A DNA stretch of 12,277 nucleotides from Reyranella sp. (GTDB taxonomy: Bacteria; Pseudomonadota; Alphaproteobacteria; Reyranellales; Reyranellaceae). Shown here piece after piece: positions 1 through 6,997 of this stretch (positions are counted from its first letter, which is position 1; every line of letters begins with the position of its first letter). The position numbers and the translations under genes were made by a program. The stretch spans positions 1 to 12,277 of the forward strand of contig JAUXST010000039.1 in assembly GCA_030679805.1 (NCBI GenBank), written 5' to 3'. The notes beneath the pieces were generated by a model, which worked only from the letters and a program-made list of their open reading frames with translations, did not search any database and was not told the DNA's origin.

Positions 1-39
1 GCCGATGTATGAGAGGCAAGTGGGGGCTGCGTAGGGCGT

Positions 40-1152
40 ATGTCGCAAGACTATTACGAGCTGCTCGGGGTCAGCCGTACGGCGAGCGCCGACGATATCA
101 AGAAGGCGTTCCGCAAGCTTGCCATGCAGCATCATCCGGATCGCAATCCGGGCGACAAGGAATCCGAGAAGAAATTCAAGACCGTCAATCACGCCTACGA
201 CATCCTGAAGGACCCGGAGAAGCGGGCGGCCTATGACCGCTACGGCCCGGCCGCCTTTGAAGGCGGTGCCGGTCCTGGCGGCCCACAGGGTCAGGGGTTC
301 GATTTCGGCTCGGTGTTCGGCGACATTTTCGACGAGATGTTCGGTGGTGGTGGCCGCGGTCGCGGCGGGCGCACCGACACGCGCGGCCAGGACCTGCGCT
401 TCAATCTGGAAATCACGCTGGAACAGGCCTATGGCGGCACCGAAGCCACGGTGCGGGTGCCCAGTTCCGTGTCCTGCGACGTCTGCCATGGCAGTGGTGC
501 GGAGGCGGGCTCCAAGCCGCAGACCTGCCCGACCTGCCAGGGCCGTGGGCGCCTCAGGGCCCAGCAGGGCTTCTTCACCGTCGAGCGCGCCTGCCACACC
601 TGTCATGGCGCGGGCCAGATCATCGACAAGCCGTGTCGGACCTGCAGTGGCCAGGGCCGCGTACGCCGCGACAAGACCTTGAAGGTCAACATTCCGGCCG
701 GCGTCGAGGACGGCACGCGCATCCGCCTCTCCGGTGAAGGCGAGGCCGGCGCGCGCGGCGGACCGGCGGGCGACCTCTATGTCTTCCTGTCGGTGAGGCG
801 CCACCAGCTGTTCGAGCGCGAGGGCGCCGACGTCCATTGCCGCGTGCCGATCTCCATGGTTCAGGCGACGCTTGGCGGCAACATCGAGGTGCCGACGCTC
901 GACGGCAAGATGGCGCGCATCAACGTCCCGGCCGGCGCCCAGGGTGGCCACCAGTTCCGCCTGCGCGGCAAAGGCATGCCGATCGTGCGCTCGAGCCAGC
1001 GCGGCGACATGTACATCGAGATCAACGTCGAGACGCCGACCAACCTCACCTCCAAGCAGAAGGAACTCCTCAAGGAGTTCGAGAAGGCCGGCAAGACGAG
1101 CCCCGAGTCCGAGGGTTTCTTCAGCAAGGTGAAGGAAATGTTCGGCGGCTAG
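40..1152 (+). CDS. dnaJ: Chaperone protein DnaJ (class A Hsp40)
   Basis: Cytoplasmic co-chaperone that delivers unfolded clients to DnaK and stimulates its ATPase. The 370-aa product has the full class A layout. The J domain spans about residues 4-70, with the HPD tripeptide at 32-34. A Gly/Phe-rich linker follows (about 74-110). Four CxxCxGxG zinc repeats start at Cys146, Cys163, Cys185 and Cys199 and can form two zinc centres. The C-terminal substrate-binding domains run to about 335. Length is normal for bacterial DnaJ. The ATG at 40 gives the canonical start MSQDYYELLGV; the upstream ribosome site is weak (AGGG at 33-36). No dnaK is visible because only 39 bases lie upstream. The gene runs head-on into the ABC-transporter operon: its TAG shares the CTAG at 1149-1152 with the opposing stop. 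Family assignment is secure. Whether this is the main dnaJ or a second copy cannot be told here. Confidence 0.96.
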   Translation: MSQDYYELLGVSRTASADDIKKAFRKLAMQHHPDRNPGDKESEKKFKTVNHAYDILKDPEKRAAYDRYGPAAFEGGAGPGGPQGQGFDFGSVFGDIFDEMFGGGGRGRGGRTDTRGQDLRFNLEITLEQAYGGTEATVRVPSSVSCDVCHGSGAEAGSKPQTCPTCQGRGRLRAQQGFFTVERACHTCHGAGQIIDKPCRTCSGQGRVRRDKTLKVNIPAGVEDGTRIRLSGEGEAGARGGPAGDLYVFLSVRRHQLFEREGADVHCRVPISMVQATLGGNIEVPTLDGKMARINVPAGAQGGHQFRLRGKGMPIVRSSQRGDMYIEINVETPTNLTSKQKELLKEFEKAGKTSPESEGFFSKVKEMFGG

Positions 1153-2135
1153 GCGGCGACGCCGGCTTCCTGGACATCGGCCAGTACGCAGCGCACGAGG
1201 TGGCTGCCGCCCATCTCGCGCAGATCGGGCGGGCGGACGATGCAGTTCGGCTGAACGAACTTGCAGCGCGGCGCGAAGCTGCATCCGGTCGGCACTTCGG
1301 CAAGGTCGGGCGGCGCGCCCGGGATGGCTTCCAGACGCTGGCCGCGCATGCCGTCATGCACCGTCGAGGCGAGCAGCCCTCGGCTATAGGGATGGCGCGG
1401 CGCATCCACCATTTGCTCCACCGGCGCCAGTTCGACGATCTTGCCGGCATACATGACGCCGATACGGTCCGAGACCTCGACGGCGACGCCGATGTCGTGC
1501 GTAACGAAAATCACGCCGACATTGAACTCGCGCTGCAGTTCCCGAATCAAGAGCAGGACCTGGATCTGGACGGTCGCGTCGAGCGCCGTGGTTGGCTCGT
1601 CGGCCAACAACAGGGCAGGGTTGCAGGACAGGGCCAGGGCGATCATGGCGCGCTGGCGCATGCCCCCCGACATCTCGTGCGGATAGGCTTTCAGCCGCTG
1701 GGCTGGCGAGGGGATCCGGACCATCTCCAGCAGTTCCCGGGCGCGACTCCAGGAATCAGCCTCGCCCTTGCCGGTGTGGCGGCGCACAGTCTCGGCGATC
1801 TGATGGCCGATGGTGAACACAGGATCGAAGGCGGTCGCCGGTTCCTGAAAGATCATGGCGACCCGTTGGCCGCGCAGGTCCGACAGGGCGCTCTTGCCCA
1901 TGGTCAGGACCTCGTCACCTTCCAGCTTGATGCTGCCGCCCCAGCGTGTCCGGTGCTCCGGGTGGAGTCGCAGGATCGACCGCAGGGTCACGCTCTTGCC
2001 CGACCCCGACTCGCCCAGGATGCCGAGCGTCTCGCCGCGTTTCACGTCGAAGCTGACGCCGTTGACCGCGTTCACGGTGCGATCGGGCGTGACGAACTTC
2101 ACGTGTAGGTCGCGGACCTGCAGAAGCTCGCTCAT
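1149..2135 (-). CDS. dppD: Dipeptide/oligopeptide ABC transporter ATP-binding protein (DppD/OppD-like)
   Basis: One of two ATPase subunits that power the importer at the inner face of the cytoplasmic membrane; 328 aa. Visible motifs: Walker A GESGSGKS at 41-48, Q-loop FQE at 96-98, signature MSGGMRQR at 155-162, Walker B LLLADEPT at 175-182 and the switch His213. The C-terminal oligopeptide-transporter domain (about 235-320) carries Cys285, Cys291, Cys298 and Cys316. That pattern fits the cysteine cluster reported to hold an iron-sulfur centre in related OppD/DppD proteins; metal content here is inference. The start at 2135 is chosen because it forms an ATGA overlap with the preceding ATPase stop and begins at conserved sequence (MSELLQVRDL). 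An open frame continues 46 codons upstream but lies inside the neighbouring gene and looks unrelated. This is the last gene of the operon. The symbol is by family; the substrate is unproven. Confidence 0.93.
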   Translation of the reverse strand: MSELLQVRDLHVKFVTPDRTVNAVNGVSFDVKRGETLGILGESGSGKSVTLRSILRLHPEHRTRWGGSIKLEGDEVLTMGKSALSDLRGQRVAMIFQEPATAFDPVFTIGHQIAETVRRHTGKGEADSWSRARELLEMVRIPSPAQRLKAYPHEMSGGMRQRAMIALALSCNPALLLADEPTTALDATVQIQVLLLIRELQREFNVGVIFVTHDIGVAVEVSDRIGVMYAGKIVELAPVEQMVDAPRHPYSRGLLASTVHDGMRGQRLEAIPGAPPDLAEVPTGCSFAPRCKFVQPNCIVRPPDLREMGGSHLVRCVLADVQEAGVAA

Positions 2136-3166
2136 GGCGTGGCGGCCTTGGAATGGCCGGAGCCCACCACCCGCATGTGGCAGGCAACAGCCTGCGTGCC
2201 AATGTCGGCCAGCGGCGGCTCCACCCGGGTGCAGACGTCCTCGGCGAACGGGCAGCGCGTGCGGAAGCGGCAACCGGACGGCGGATCGATGGGATTGGGC
2301 GGATCGCCCTGGATGGGCGCTTCCTTGGTGCGCCGCCGGGGATCCATCGACGGGCGCGCCGACAGTAGCGCGCGCGTGTAGGGATGCTGCGGGTTGCCGT
2401 AGATCGCCTCGACGGAACCCAACTCGACGATCTTGCCGAGATACATCACCAGAACGCGGTCGCTGAGATACTGAACCACGTTGAGATCGTGGCTGATGAA
2501 GATGTAGGTGAGGCCGAGTTCGGTCTTGAGGTCGACCAGCATGTTGAGGACTTGCGCCTCGACCGACTTGTCGAGGGCCGACACGGCCTCGTCGAGGATG
2601 ACCAGCCGCGGCCGGAGCGCCAGCGCGCGCGCAATGTTGACCCGCTGGCGCTGGCCGCCAGACAGCTCGTGCGGGTAGCGCTCGGCGTAGTTGGCGGGGT
2701 CGAGGCCGACCTTGTCGAGGAGATCGCGGACGCGTGCGCGGGCCTCCGCTGCCGGTAAGCCGTGCGCCTTGGGCGCGAAGGCCAGCGTCTCGGCGATGGT
2801 GAGTCGGGGGTTGAGCGAGGCGTAGGAGTCCTGGAACACCATCTGCACCTGCCGGCGCAGCTCGTTGACCGTGATCCCGTGCGGCTCGTCGACAGGGTCG
2901 CCGTCTAACACCATGGTACCCCTGTCAGGCTTGATGAGGCGGATGAGCAGCCGCGCCACCGTCGACTTGCCACAGCCCGACTCGCCCACCACGCCCAGCG
3001 TCTCGCCCTTGGCCACCGACAGCGAAAGATCGTCGACCGCGCGCACCACCTTGCGGGAGCGGCCGAGCAACCCGCCTGCTACGGGGAAATGCTTGCGCAA
3101 GCCGGTGGCCAGAAGCAGCGGCTGGGCAGGTCCGCCGCGATCCTCGAGAGGCAGCAGCGAATCCAT
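2132..3166 (-). CDS. dppF: Dipeptide/oligopeptide ABC transporter ATP-binding protein (DppF/OppF-like)
   Basis: Second ATPase of the importer, 344 aa, expected to pair with the DppD-like subunit. Walker A GESGCGKST is at 61-69, Q-loop FQD at 111-113, signature LSGGQRQR at 168-175, Walker B and D-loop LVILDEAVSALD at 188-199, and switch SHD at 225-227. The motifs FQDSYASLNPR and ALDKSVEAQVLNML are typical of the F-type rather than the D-type subunit. The usual Pro after the catalytic Glu193 is Ala (DEA instead of DEP), a tolerated variation. The C-terminal domain has Cys299, Cys305, Cys312 and Cys329. The start ATG lies one base after the permease stop (TGACATG), so translation is probably coupled. 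The gene precedes the D-type ATPase, the reverse of the common D-then-F order. Peptide specificity is a family-level call; nickel or other substrates remain possible. Confidence 0.93.
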   Translation of the reverse strand: MDSLLPLEDRGGPAQPLLLATGLRKHFPVAGGLLGRSRKVVRAVDDLSLSVAKGETLGVVGESGCGKSTVARLLIRLIKPDRGTMVLDGDPVDEPHGITVNELRRQVQMVFQDSYASLNPRLTIAETLAFAPKAHGLPAAEARARVRDLLDKVGLDPANYAERYPHELSGGQRQRVNIARALALRPRLVILDEAVSALDKSVEAQVLNMLVDLKTELGLTYIFISHDLNVVQYLSDRVLVMYLGKIVELGSVEAIYGNPQHPYTRALLSARPSMDPRRRTKEAPIQGDPPNPIDPPSGCRFRTRCPFAEDVCTRVEPPLADIGTQAVACHMRVVGSGHSKAATP

Positions 3167-3167
3167 G

Positions 3168-4073
3168 TCAGGCCTTCACGTCCATGGCGGCGCGGAGCCC
3201 ATCGCTCATCAGGTTGAAGCAGATCGAGGTGATGAAGATCATCACGCCGGGCAGCGCCGCCAGCACCGGGTTGACGTAGATTGCCTGGCGGAGCGTGTTC
3301 AGCATTAGGCCCCATTCTGGCTCGGGCGGCTTGACGCCGAGGCCGAGGAAGCTGAGGCCTGCCGCCAGGATGATGGCCACACTGATCAACGAGGTGGCGT
3401 AGACCAGGATCGGCCCCAGCACGTTGCCCAGGACATGCACGCGCACGATGGTGAGGGCGCTGGCGCCGCTGGCGCGTGCCGCGTCGACGAAGTCGAAGCC
3501 GCGCACCTGGGTGGTGACGCTTTCCGAGACGCGGCAGATCGGCGGAATGAACACCAGCGTCAGCGACAGCAGGGTGTTCTCGGTGCCCGCCCCCATGGCG
3601 CCCGAGAGGGAGATGGCCAGCAGCACGGAAGGGAAGGCGTAGAACACGTCCATGACGCGCATGATCGCCATGTTGACCTTGCCGCCGACGAAGCCCGCAG
3701 TGATGCCGAGCGCGCCGCCGATCAGCAGCGCGCACAGAACCGGCATCACCCCCATGAACAACGATAGGCGGCCGCCATAGATCAGGCGGGCAAACATGTC
3801 GCGTCCCAGCTCGTCGGTGCCCAGCAGGTGACTGGGCGAGCCCAGCGGGTAAAGTCGGCGGATCATCGAGGTCTTGTAGGGATCGGCGAGGCCCAGCAAC
3901 GGGGCGGCAATCGACGACAAGACGACCAGCAGCAGGACTCCGGCGCAGATCAGCGTCACCGGATCGCGCCGCAGCCGGCGCCCGACGGAGGGCCAGTAGC
4001 CGCGCGACGCCGACGCCACGGTCGGTCGTACCAGCGCGGCGGCGATGTCGACGGTGGGGCTCTGGATGGCCAT
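3168..4073 (-). CDS. dppC: Dipeptide/oligopeptide ABC transporter permease (DppC/OppC-like)
   Basis: Inner-membrane permease subunit, 301 aa. An N-terminal OppC-type region (about 28-65) holds the first membrane helix at about 41-61. The hallmark HLLGTDELGRD follows at 82-92. The BPD_transp_1 core has about five further helices (about 103-130, 141-160, 168-182, 222-247, 270-290). The cytoplasmic EAA loop DAARASGASALTIVRVHVLG at 198-217 is the ATPase-contact motif. The start at 4073 lies five bases after the upstream permease stop and gives the normal family length. A longer open frame upstream would overlap that permease for over 400 bases and is not credible. The ribosome site is weak (GAAG at about 4079-4076), suggesting translational coupling. 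It pairs with the DppB-like subunit to form the translocation pore. Confidence 0.93.
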   Translation of the reverse strand: MAIQSPTVDIAAALVRPTVASASRGYWPSVGRRLRRDPVTLICAGVLLLVVLSSIAAPLLGLADPYKTSMIRRLYPLGSPSHLLGTDELGRDMFARLIYGGRLSLFMGVMPVLCALLIGGALGITAGFVGGKVNMAIMRVMDVFYAFPSVLLAISLSGAMGAGTENTLLSLTLVFIPPICRVSESVTTQVRGFDFVDAARASGASALTIVRVHVLGNVLGPILVYATSLISVAIILAAGLSFLGLGVKPPEPEWGLMLNTLRQAIYVNPVLAALPGVMIFITSICFNLMSDGLRAAMDVKA

Positions 4074-4078
4074 CGTCT

Positions 4079-5032
4079 TCAGCCCCGCTTGATGCGTGGA
4101 TCGACCATGGTCTGGATGATGTCCACGGTGAGGTTGAGCAGCATGAAGAAGCCGGCCAGCACCAGGGTCGTGCCCTGCAGGATCGGCAGATCGCGGCGGA
4201 AGATGGCGCTGTTCAGCAGGAAGCCGGTGCCGGGCCAAGCGAACACCGTCTCGATCAGGATCGACCCGCCGATCAGATTGCCGGCCTGCAGCCCCATCAC
4301 GGCGAGGCAGGTGGGGGCGGCATTCTTGAGCACATGACGCAGGATCTGATCGTCGCGCATGCCCTTGGCTTGCAGCGCGGTCACGAATTCCATGCTGAGC
4401 GTTTCCTTGACCGTGGACCGCACGGTGCGCGTGACGACGCCGAGCGGTATCACCGAAAGCGCGATAGTCGGCAGGATCATGTGCTTGAGGTGGGGCCAGT
4501 CGAGGCGCCAACCGGTCGAGTTCTCCGGCCCGATCCCCATGGGCGGCAGGACGCCCATTTCGACCGAGAAGACGATCACCAGTACGATCGCCAGCCAGAA
4601 ATGCGGCACGCTCACGCCCATCAGCGAGATCATCGTGACCAGCCGGTCGACGATCCGCGACTTGGCATACGCGGCCGAAGTGCCGAGGAAGACGGCAAGG
4701 GAAAAGGCGAAGAGCGTGGCGGCGATGGCCAGGATGATGGTGTTGCCGAAGGCCGACGCCACTTCGGCTGCGACCGGCCGCCCGGTGCCGATGGAGGTCC
4801 CGAGATCGCCGGTCAGGGTCACGGCGAGCCAGCGGAAGTACTGGACGGGCAGCGGCTTGTCGAAGCCGTAATACTCCTTGAGCTTGTCGTCGACTTCGTG
4901 AGGCGCATCCGGGGGCACGATCGCTGAGATCGGATCGCCCGGCGCCAGGTGCACCAGTGCAAAGACGAGCAGCGACACGCCGAAGGCGACCGGCACCAGG
5001 TAGAGCAGTCGTCGCAGCGCGTAGAGCAGCAT
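4079..5032 (-). CDS. dppB: Dipeptide/oligopeptide ABC transporter permease (DppB/OppB-like)
   Basis: Inner-membrane permease subunit, 317 aa. It shows the classic DppB/OppB N-terminus: a helix at about 9-29 ending in HLAPGDP (28-34), then a periplasmic segment with YYGFDKPLPVQYFRWL (54-69). Further helices lie at about 95-122, 133-160, 186-204, 241-262 and 285-308. The EAA loop FVTALQAKGMRDDQILRHVL is at 216-235. The protein ends DPRIKRG, a typical DppB tail. The start at 5032 is set by the AGGGGA ribosome site nine bases upstream and by the conserved MLLYALRRLLYLVP opening. A frame extending 25 codons further would overlap the binding-protein gene. The gap to the upstream binding-protein stop is 19 bases. 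Confidence is high for family, moderate for peptide substrate. Confidence 0.93.
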   Translation of the reverse strand: MLLYALRRLLYLVPVAFGVSLLVFALVHLAPGDPISAIVPPDAPHEVDDKLKEYYGFDKPLPVQYFRWLAVTLTGDLGTSIGTGRPVAAEVASAFGNTIILAIAATLFAFSLAVFLGTSAAYAKSRIVDRLVTMISLMGVSVPHFWLAIVLVIVFSVEMGVLPPMGIGPENSTGWRLDWPHLKHMILPTIALSVIPLGVVTRTVRSTVKETLSMEFVTALQAKGMRDDQILRHVLKNAAPTCLAVMGLQAGNLIGGSILIETVFAWPGTGFLLNSAIFRRDLPILQGTTLVLAGFFMLLNLTVDIIQTMVDPRIKRG

Positions 5033-5041
5033 GGCCGCCCG

Positions 5042-5047
5042 TCCCCT
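5042..5047 (-). promoter_or_regulatory. Ribosome binding site of the DppB-like permease
   Basis: AGGGGA on the minus strand, nine bases before the ATG at 5032, in the 19-base gap after the binding-protein stop. It supports the shorter start of the permease and independent re-initiation after the binding protein. Confidence 0.7.
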
Positions 5048-5051
5048 ATCG

Positions 5052-6659
5052 CTACTTCGCCATCTCGATGGGGGTGAGATCCTGGAACCAGCTCTGGGCC
5101 TGCACAAAGCCCTTTACCTTGGGGCTCATCGCCCGCGGGTTGAGATCGTGCGCGATATAGACCCAGTAGGCCTGGTCGACGATGTAGGTGTGGACGTCGG
5201 CCAGCGCCTTGGTCTGGGCGGCGCGGTCAAAAGTGGTGTGAGCCTTGTTGATCATCTCGTCGATCTTGGGATCCTTCAGGATGCCCCAGTTGGCGCCGGC
5301 CGGCGAAACGAAGCTCGAGTGATAGAGCCGCATGAAGGCCGAGTAGGGATCGACCGTGGCGCGGCTGATGTTGATGCCGTTCACGCCCTTGGCCTTGGCG
5401 TCAGGACCGGTCGCCGGCTGGAAGGAAAAGCTGATCAGCGAGTTCCACTCCATGACCTCGAACTCGGCGTCGAAACCCACCGCGTTCAGGTTCTCTTGGA
5501 CGTACTCGTTCATCGGCAGCGGCAGCATTTGGCCGGAGCCCGAGGTCGAGATCGCGATCTTGATCTTGGGCTTCTTGGTCGCGCTGTAGCCGGCTTCGGC
5601 CAGCAGCTTCTTCGCAGTAGCCGGGTCGTACTTGATGTCGAAGCTGGGCGAGCCGAACCAGGGATGGCCGGGATAGACCGCGCCTTTCGCCTCGATCATC
5701 AGGCCGCCCAGGAGCTTGTTGAGGCCGGCGCGGTCGATGGCGAGGTTGGCCGCCTTGCGCACGCGGATGTCGGTCCACGGCGAGCCCTCGACCATGCTGG
5801 GCTGGTAGGCCCAGTTGTGCGGATACTTGTTGGTCACGATGTTCATGCCGCCCTGGCGCAGGCGGGGGATGGCGTCGGGCGCGGGCACCTCGATCCAGTC
5901 AACCTGACCGGCGAGCAGTGCCGCGGTGCGCGTGGCCGCCTCAGGCATCGGGAACAGCAGAATCTTATCGAGCTTGGGAACACGCGTCTTGTCCCAGTAA
6001 TCGGCATTGCGCGAGAGCTCCAGGCGTTCGCGCGGCACGACGCGGTCGACCTTGAAGGGGCCGGTGCCGGACGGCTGCAGCGCCACCTTGTTCCAGTCCT
6101 TGCCGAGCTTCTCCCACTGCGCCGGGCTCGAATAGAAGATGTAGGACATGTCGTACGGGAACAGTGAATTGACGACGCGTGTCGTCAGCTCGACCGTATA
6201 TTTGTCGATCGCCTTGTAGCCCACGAGGGTCGGGATGCGGGCGCGGGCTTGCGCCATCTGCTTGCGGTCGAATTGCGAAGATTTGTCGTTCAACACCTTG
6301 TCGAGGTTCCAGATCACGGCTGCTGAGTCGAAGTCGGAGCCGTCATGGAACTTCACGCCCTCGCGCAGCTTGAAGACCCACTTGGTGGGCTCGCCCTCGA
6401 CCGGCGCCCACGACAACGCGAGGCCGGGACGAATGTCGGCGATGGTGTCGGCCTTGGAGAGGTCCCAGTTCACCAGCGCGTCATATATGGTGTAGCCGGC
6501 GAACCGGAAGCCCTCGAACCCTTGGTCGGGCTGGCCGGTCGTCTGGGGAATGTCGGCAGCTGTCATGCCGATGCGCAGAGTGCCCTGCGAGAAGGCAGGC
6601 ATCGCTGTTGCCGCAAGGACACTGAAGCCGGCGGCGGCCACTCGAAGGCGCTTGAACAT
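5052..6659 (-). CDS. ABC transporter substrate-binding protein, family 5 (DppA/OppA-like), copy 1
   Basis: Periplasmic binding protein that would capture the solute and hand it to the permease pair; 535 aa, normal for SBP family 5. A Sec-type signal peptide is visible: MFKRLR, a hydrophobic core (7-20), and a likely AFS-Q cut after residue 24. Mature family blocks include GYTIYDALVNWD, the WVFKLREGVKFHDGS stretch, PSGTGPFKV, SPWTDIRVRKAANLAIDR and the C-terminal WFQDLTPIEM. The ATG at 6659 has a strong AGGAG site at 6670-6666. The gene is first in the five-gene importer operon and sits about 42 bases downstream of the predicted start of a sigma-54-like promoter. It is clearly paralogous to the frameshifted binding protein at 8412-10035. 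Peptides are the default family substrate, but family 5 also binds nickel, opines, glutathione and other solutes. The amidase nearby favours an amide-containing ligand (inference). Confidence 0.93.
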   Translation of the reverse strand: MFKRLRVAAAGFSVLAATAMPAFSQGTLRIGMTAADIPQTTGQPDQGFEGFRFAGYTIYDALVNWDLSKADTIADIRPGLALSWAPVEGEPTKWVFKLREGVKFHDGSDFDSAAVIWNLDKVLNDKSSQFDRKQMAQARARIPTLVGYKAIDKYTVELTTRVVNSLFPYDMSYIFYSSPAQWEKLGKDWNKVALQPSGTGPFKVDRVVPRERLELSRNADYWDKTRVPKLDKILLFPMPEAATRTAALLAGQVDWIEVPAPDAIPRLRQGGMNIVTNKYPHNWAYQPSMVEGSPWTDIRVRKAANLAIDRAGLNKLLGGLMIEAKGAVYPGHPWFGSPSFDIKYDPATAKKLLAEAGYSATKKPKIKIAISTSGSGQMLPLPMNEYVQENLNAVGFDAEFEVMEWNSLISFSFQPATGPDAKAKGVNGINISRATVDPYSAFMRLYHSSFVSPAGANWGILKDPKIDEMINKAHTTFDRAAQTKALADVHTYIVDQAYWVYIAHDLNPRAMSPKVKGFVQAQSWFQDLTPIEMAK

Positions 6660-6712
6660 TCACTGCTCCTCAGTTCGGCGCGGCCCGGCAGGGCGCGCTC
6701 ACCCGTCAGTCA

Positions 6713-6729
6713 TGCAAGCAGCAAGCCAA
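6713..6729 (-). promoter_or_regulatory. Candidate sigma-54 (RpoN) promoter for the ABC importer operon
   Basis: Read on the minus strand this is TTGGC-N7-TTGCA. It matches the core of the sigma-54 consensus YTGGCACG-N4-TTGCW, with GG at -24 and GC at -12 at the exact spacing. It fits no good sigma-70 pattern. The predicted start is near 6702, giving a leader of about 42 bases with AGGAG at 6670-6666 and ATG at 6659. No clear NtrC-type enhancer was found by eye. The location and orientation strengthen the call. No transcript evidence is available. Confidence 0.55.
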
Positions 6730-6755
6730 CGCCGTGTGGTGACGCGGGAATGATG

Positions 6756-6771
6756 CGGCATGTCGATTGCA
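6756..6771 (+). promoter_or_regulatory. Candidate sigma-54 (RpoN) promoter for the amidase operon
   Basis: CGGCATG-N4-TTGCA on the plus strand keeps GG at -24 and GC at -12 with the same exact spacing as the divergent element. It differs from the consensus at the T before GG and within ACG. The predicted start is near 6782, just before the GGAGGA at 6785-6790, leaving a very short leader of about 14 bases. It is weaker alone than its partner. It is supported by its placement and by the shared nine-base inverted repeat GTCATGCAA (6709-6717) / TTGCATGAC (6767-6775). Confidence 0.42.
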
Positions 6772-6795
6772 TGACCGTCCAAGCGGAGGAATTGC

Positions 6796-6990
6796 ATGAC
6801 GCCATCGAAGAAGCCGCCGACGCTCGAAGAGTTTCGTACACGCGCCGCGCTGACAGGCCTCACTCTGACCGAGGAGGACATCGGCCACCTCCACAAGGGA
6901 TATGTCGGTTTGCTGGGTTTGATGGAGCGCATCCCCCAGCGCTGGGCCTGGGCCGCCGAACCACCGCACGTCTTCCGCGCCGACGAATAG
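6796..6990 (+). CDS. Small GatC/AtzG-like amidase partner protein
   Basis: A 64-aa protein directly before the amidase (seven bases between them). It has two predicted helices (about 9-18 and 25-43, the latter through HLHKGYVGLLGLMERI) and then an extended tail ending AAEPPHVFRADE. This layout, the size and the Glu-Pro-x-x-Val-Phe-Arg tail resemble the AtzG-like/DUF4089 small subunits and, more distantly, GatC. Those proteins wrap around an amidase-signature enzyme and are needed for its folding or activity. That resemblance is recognised by eye and not searched. The start is well defined by GGAGGA at 6785-6790, five bases before ATG. It probably forms a complex with the following amidase. 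If the match is wrong it remains a small cytoplasmic protein of unknown function, but its gene position makes a partner role likely. Confidence 0.72.
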   Translation: MTPSKKPPTLEEFRTRAALTGLTLTEEDIGHLHKGYVGLLGLMERIPQRWAWAAEPPHVFRADE

Positions 6991-6997
6991 ACGTCGC

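Noticed and set aside
1..39. Tail of an upstream gene (TGA at 10-12) before dnaJ
   Set aside because: Three codons are not enough to support a gene. The stretch shows only a weak AGGG before the dnaJ start.
837..2108. 423-codon plus-strand frame spanning the end of dnaJ and the DppD-like gene
   Set aside because: Crosses two certain genes in the wrong frame or strand; low-complexity composition with no family features.
5031..6167. Long plus-strand open frame opposite binding protein copy 1
   Set aside because: Mirror of strong codon bias. The translation is Asp/Val/Gly/Arg/His-rich with no domain, and it overlaps a certain gene entirely.
6758..6773. GCATG direct repeats 11 bases apart as a repressor operator
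   Set aside because: The second copy is part of the -12 element and the motif is too short to call a separate operator.
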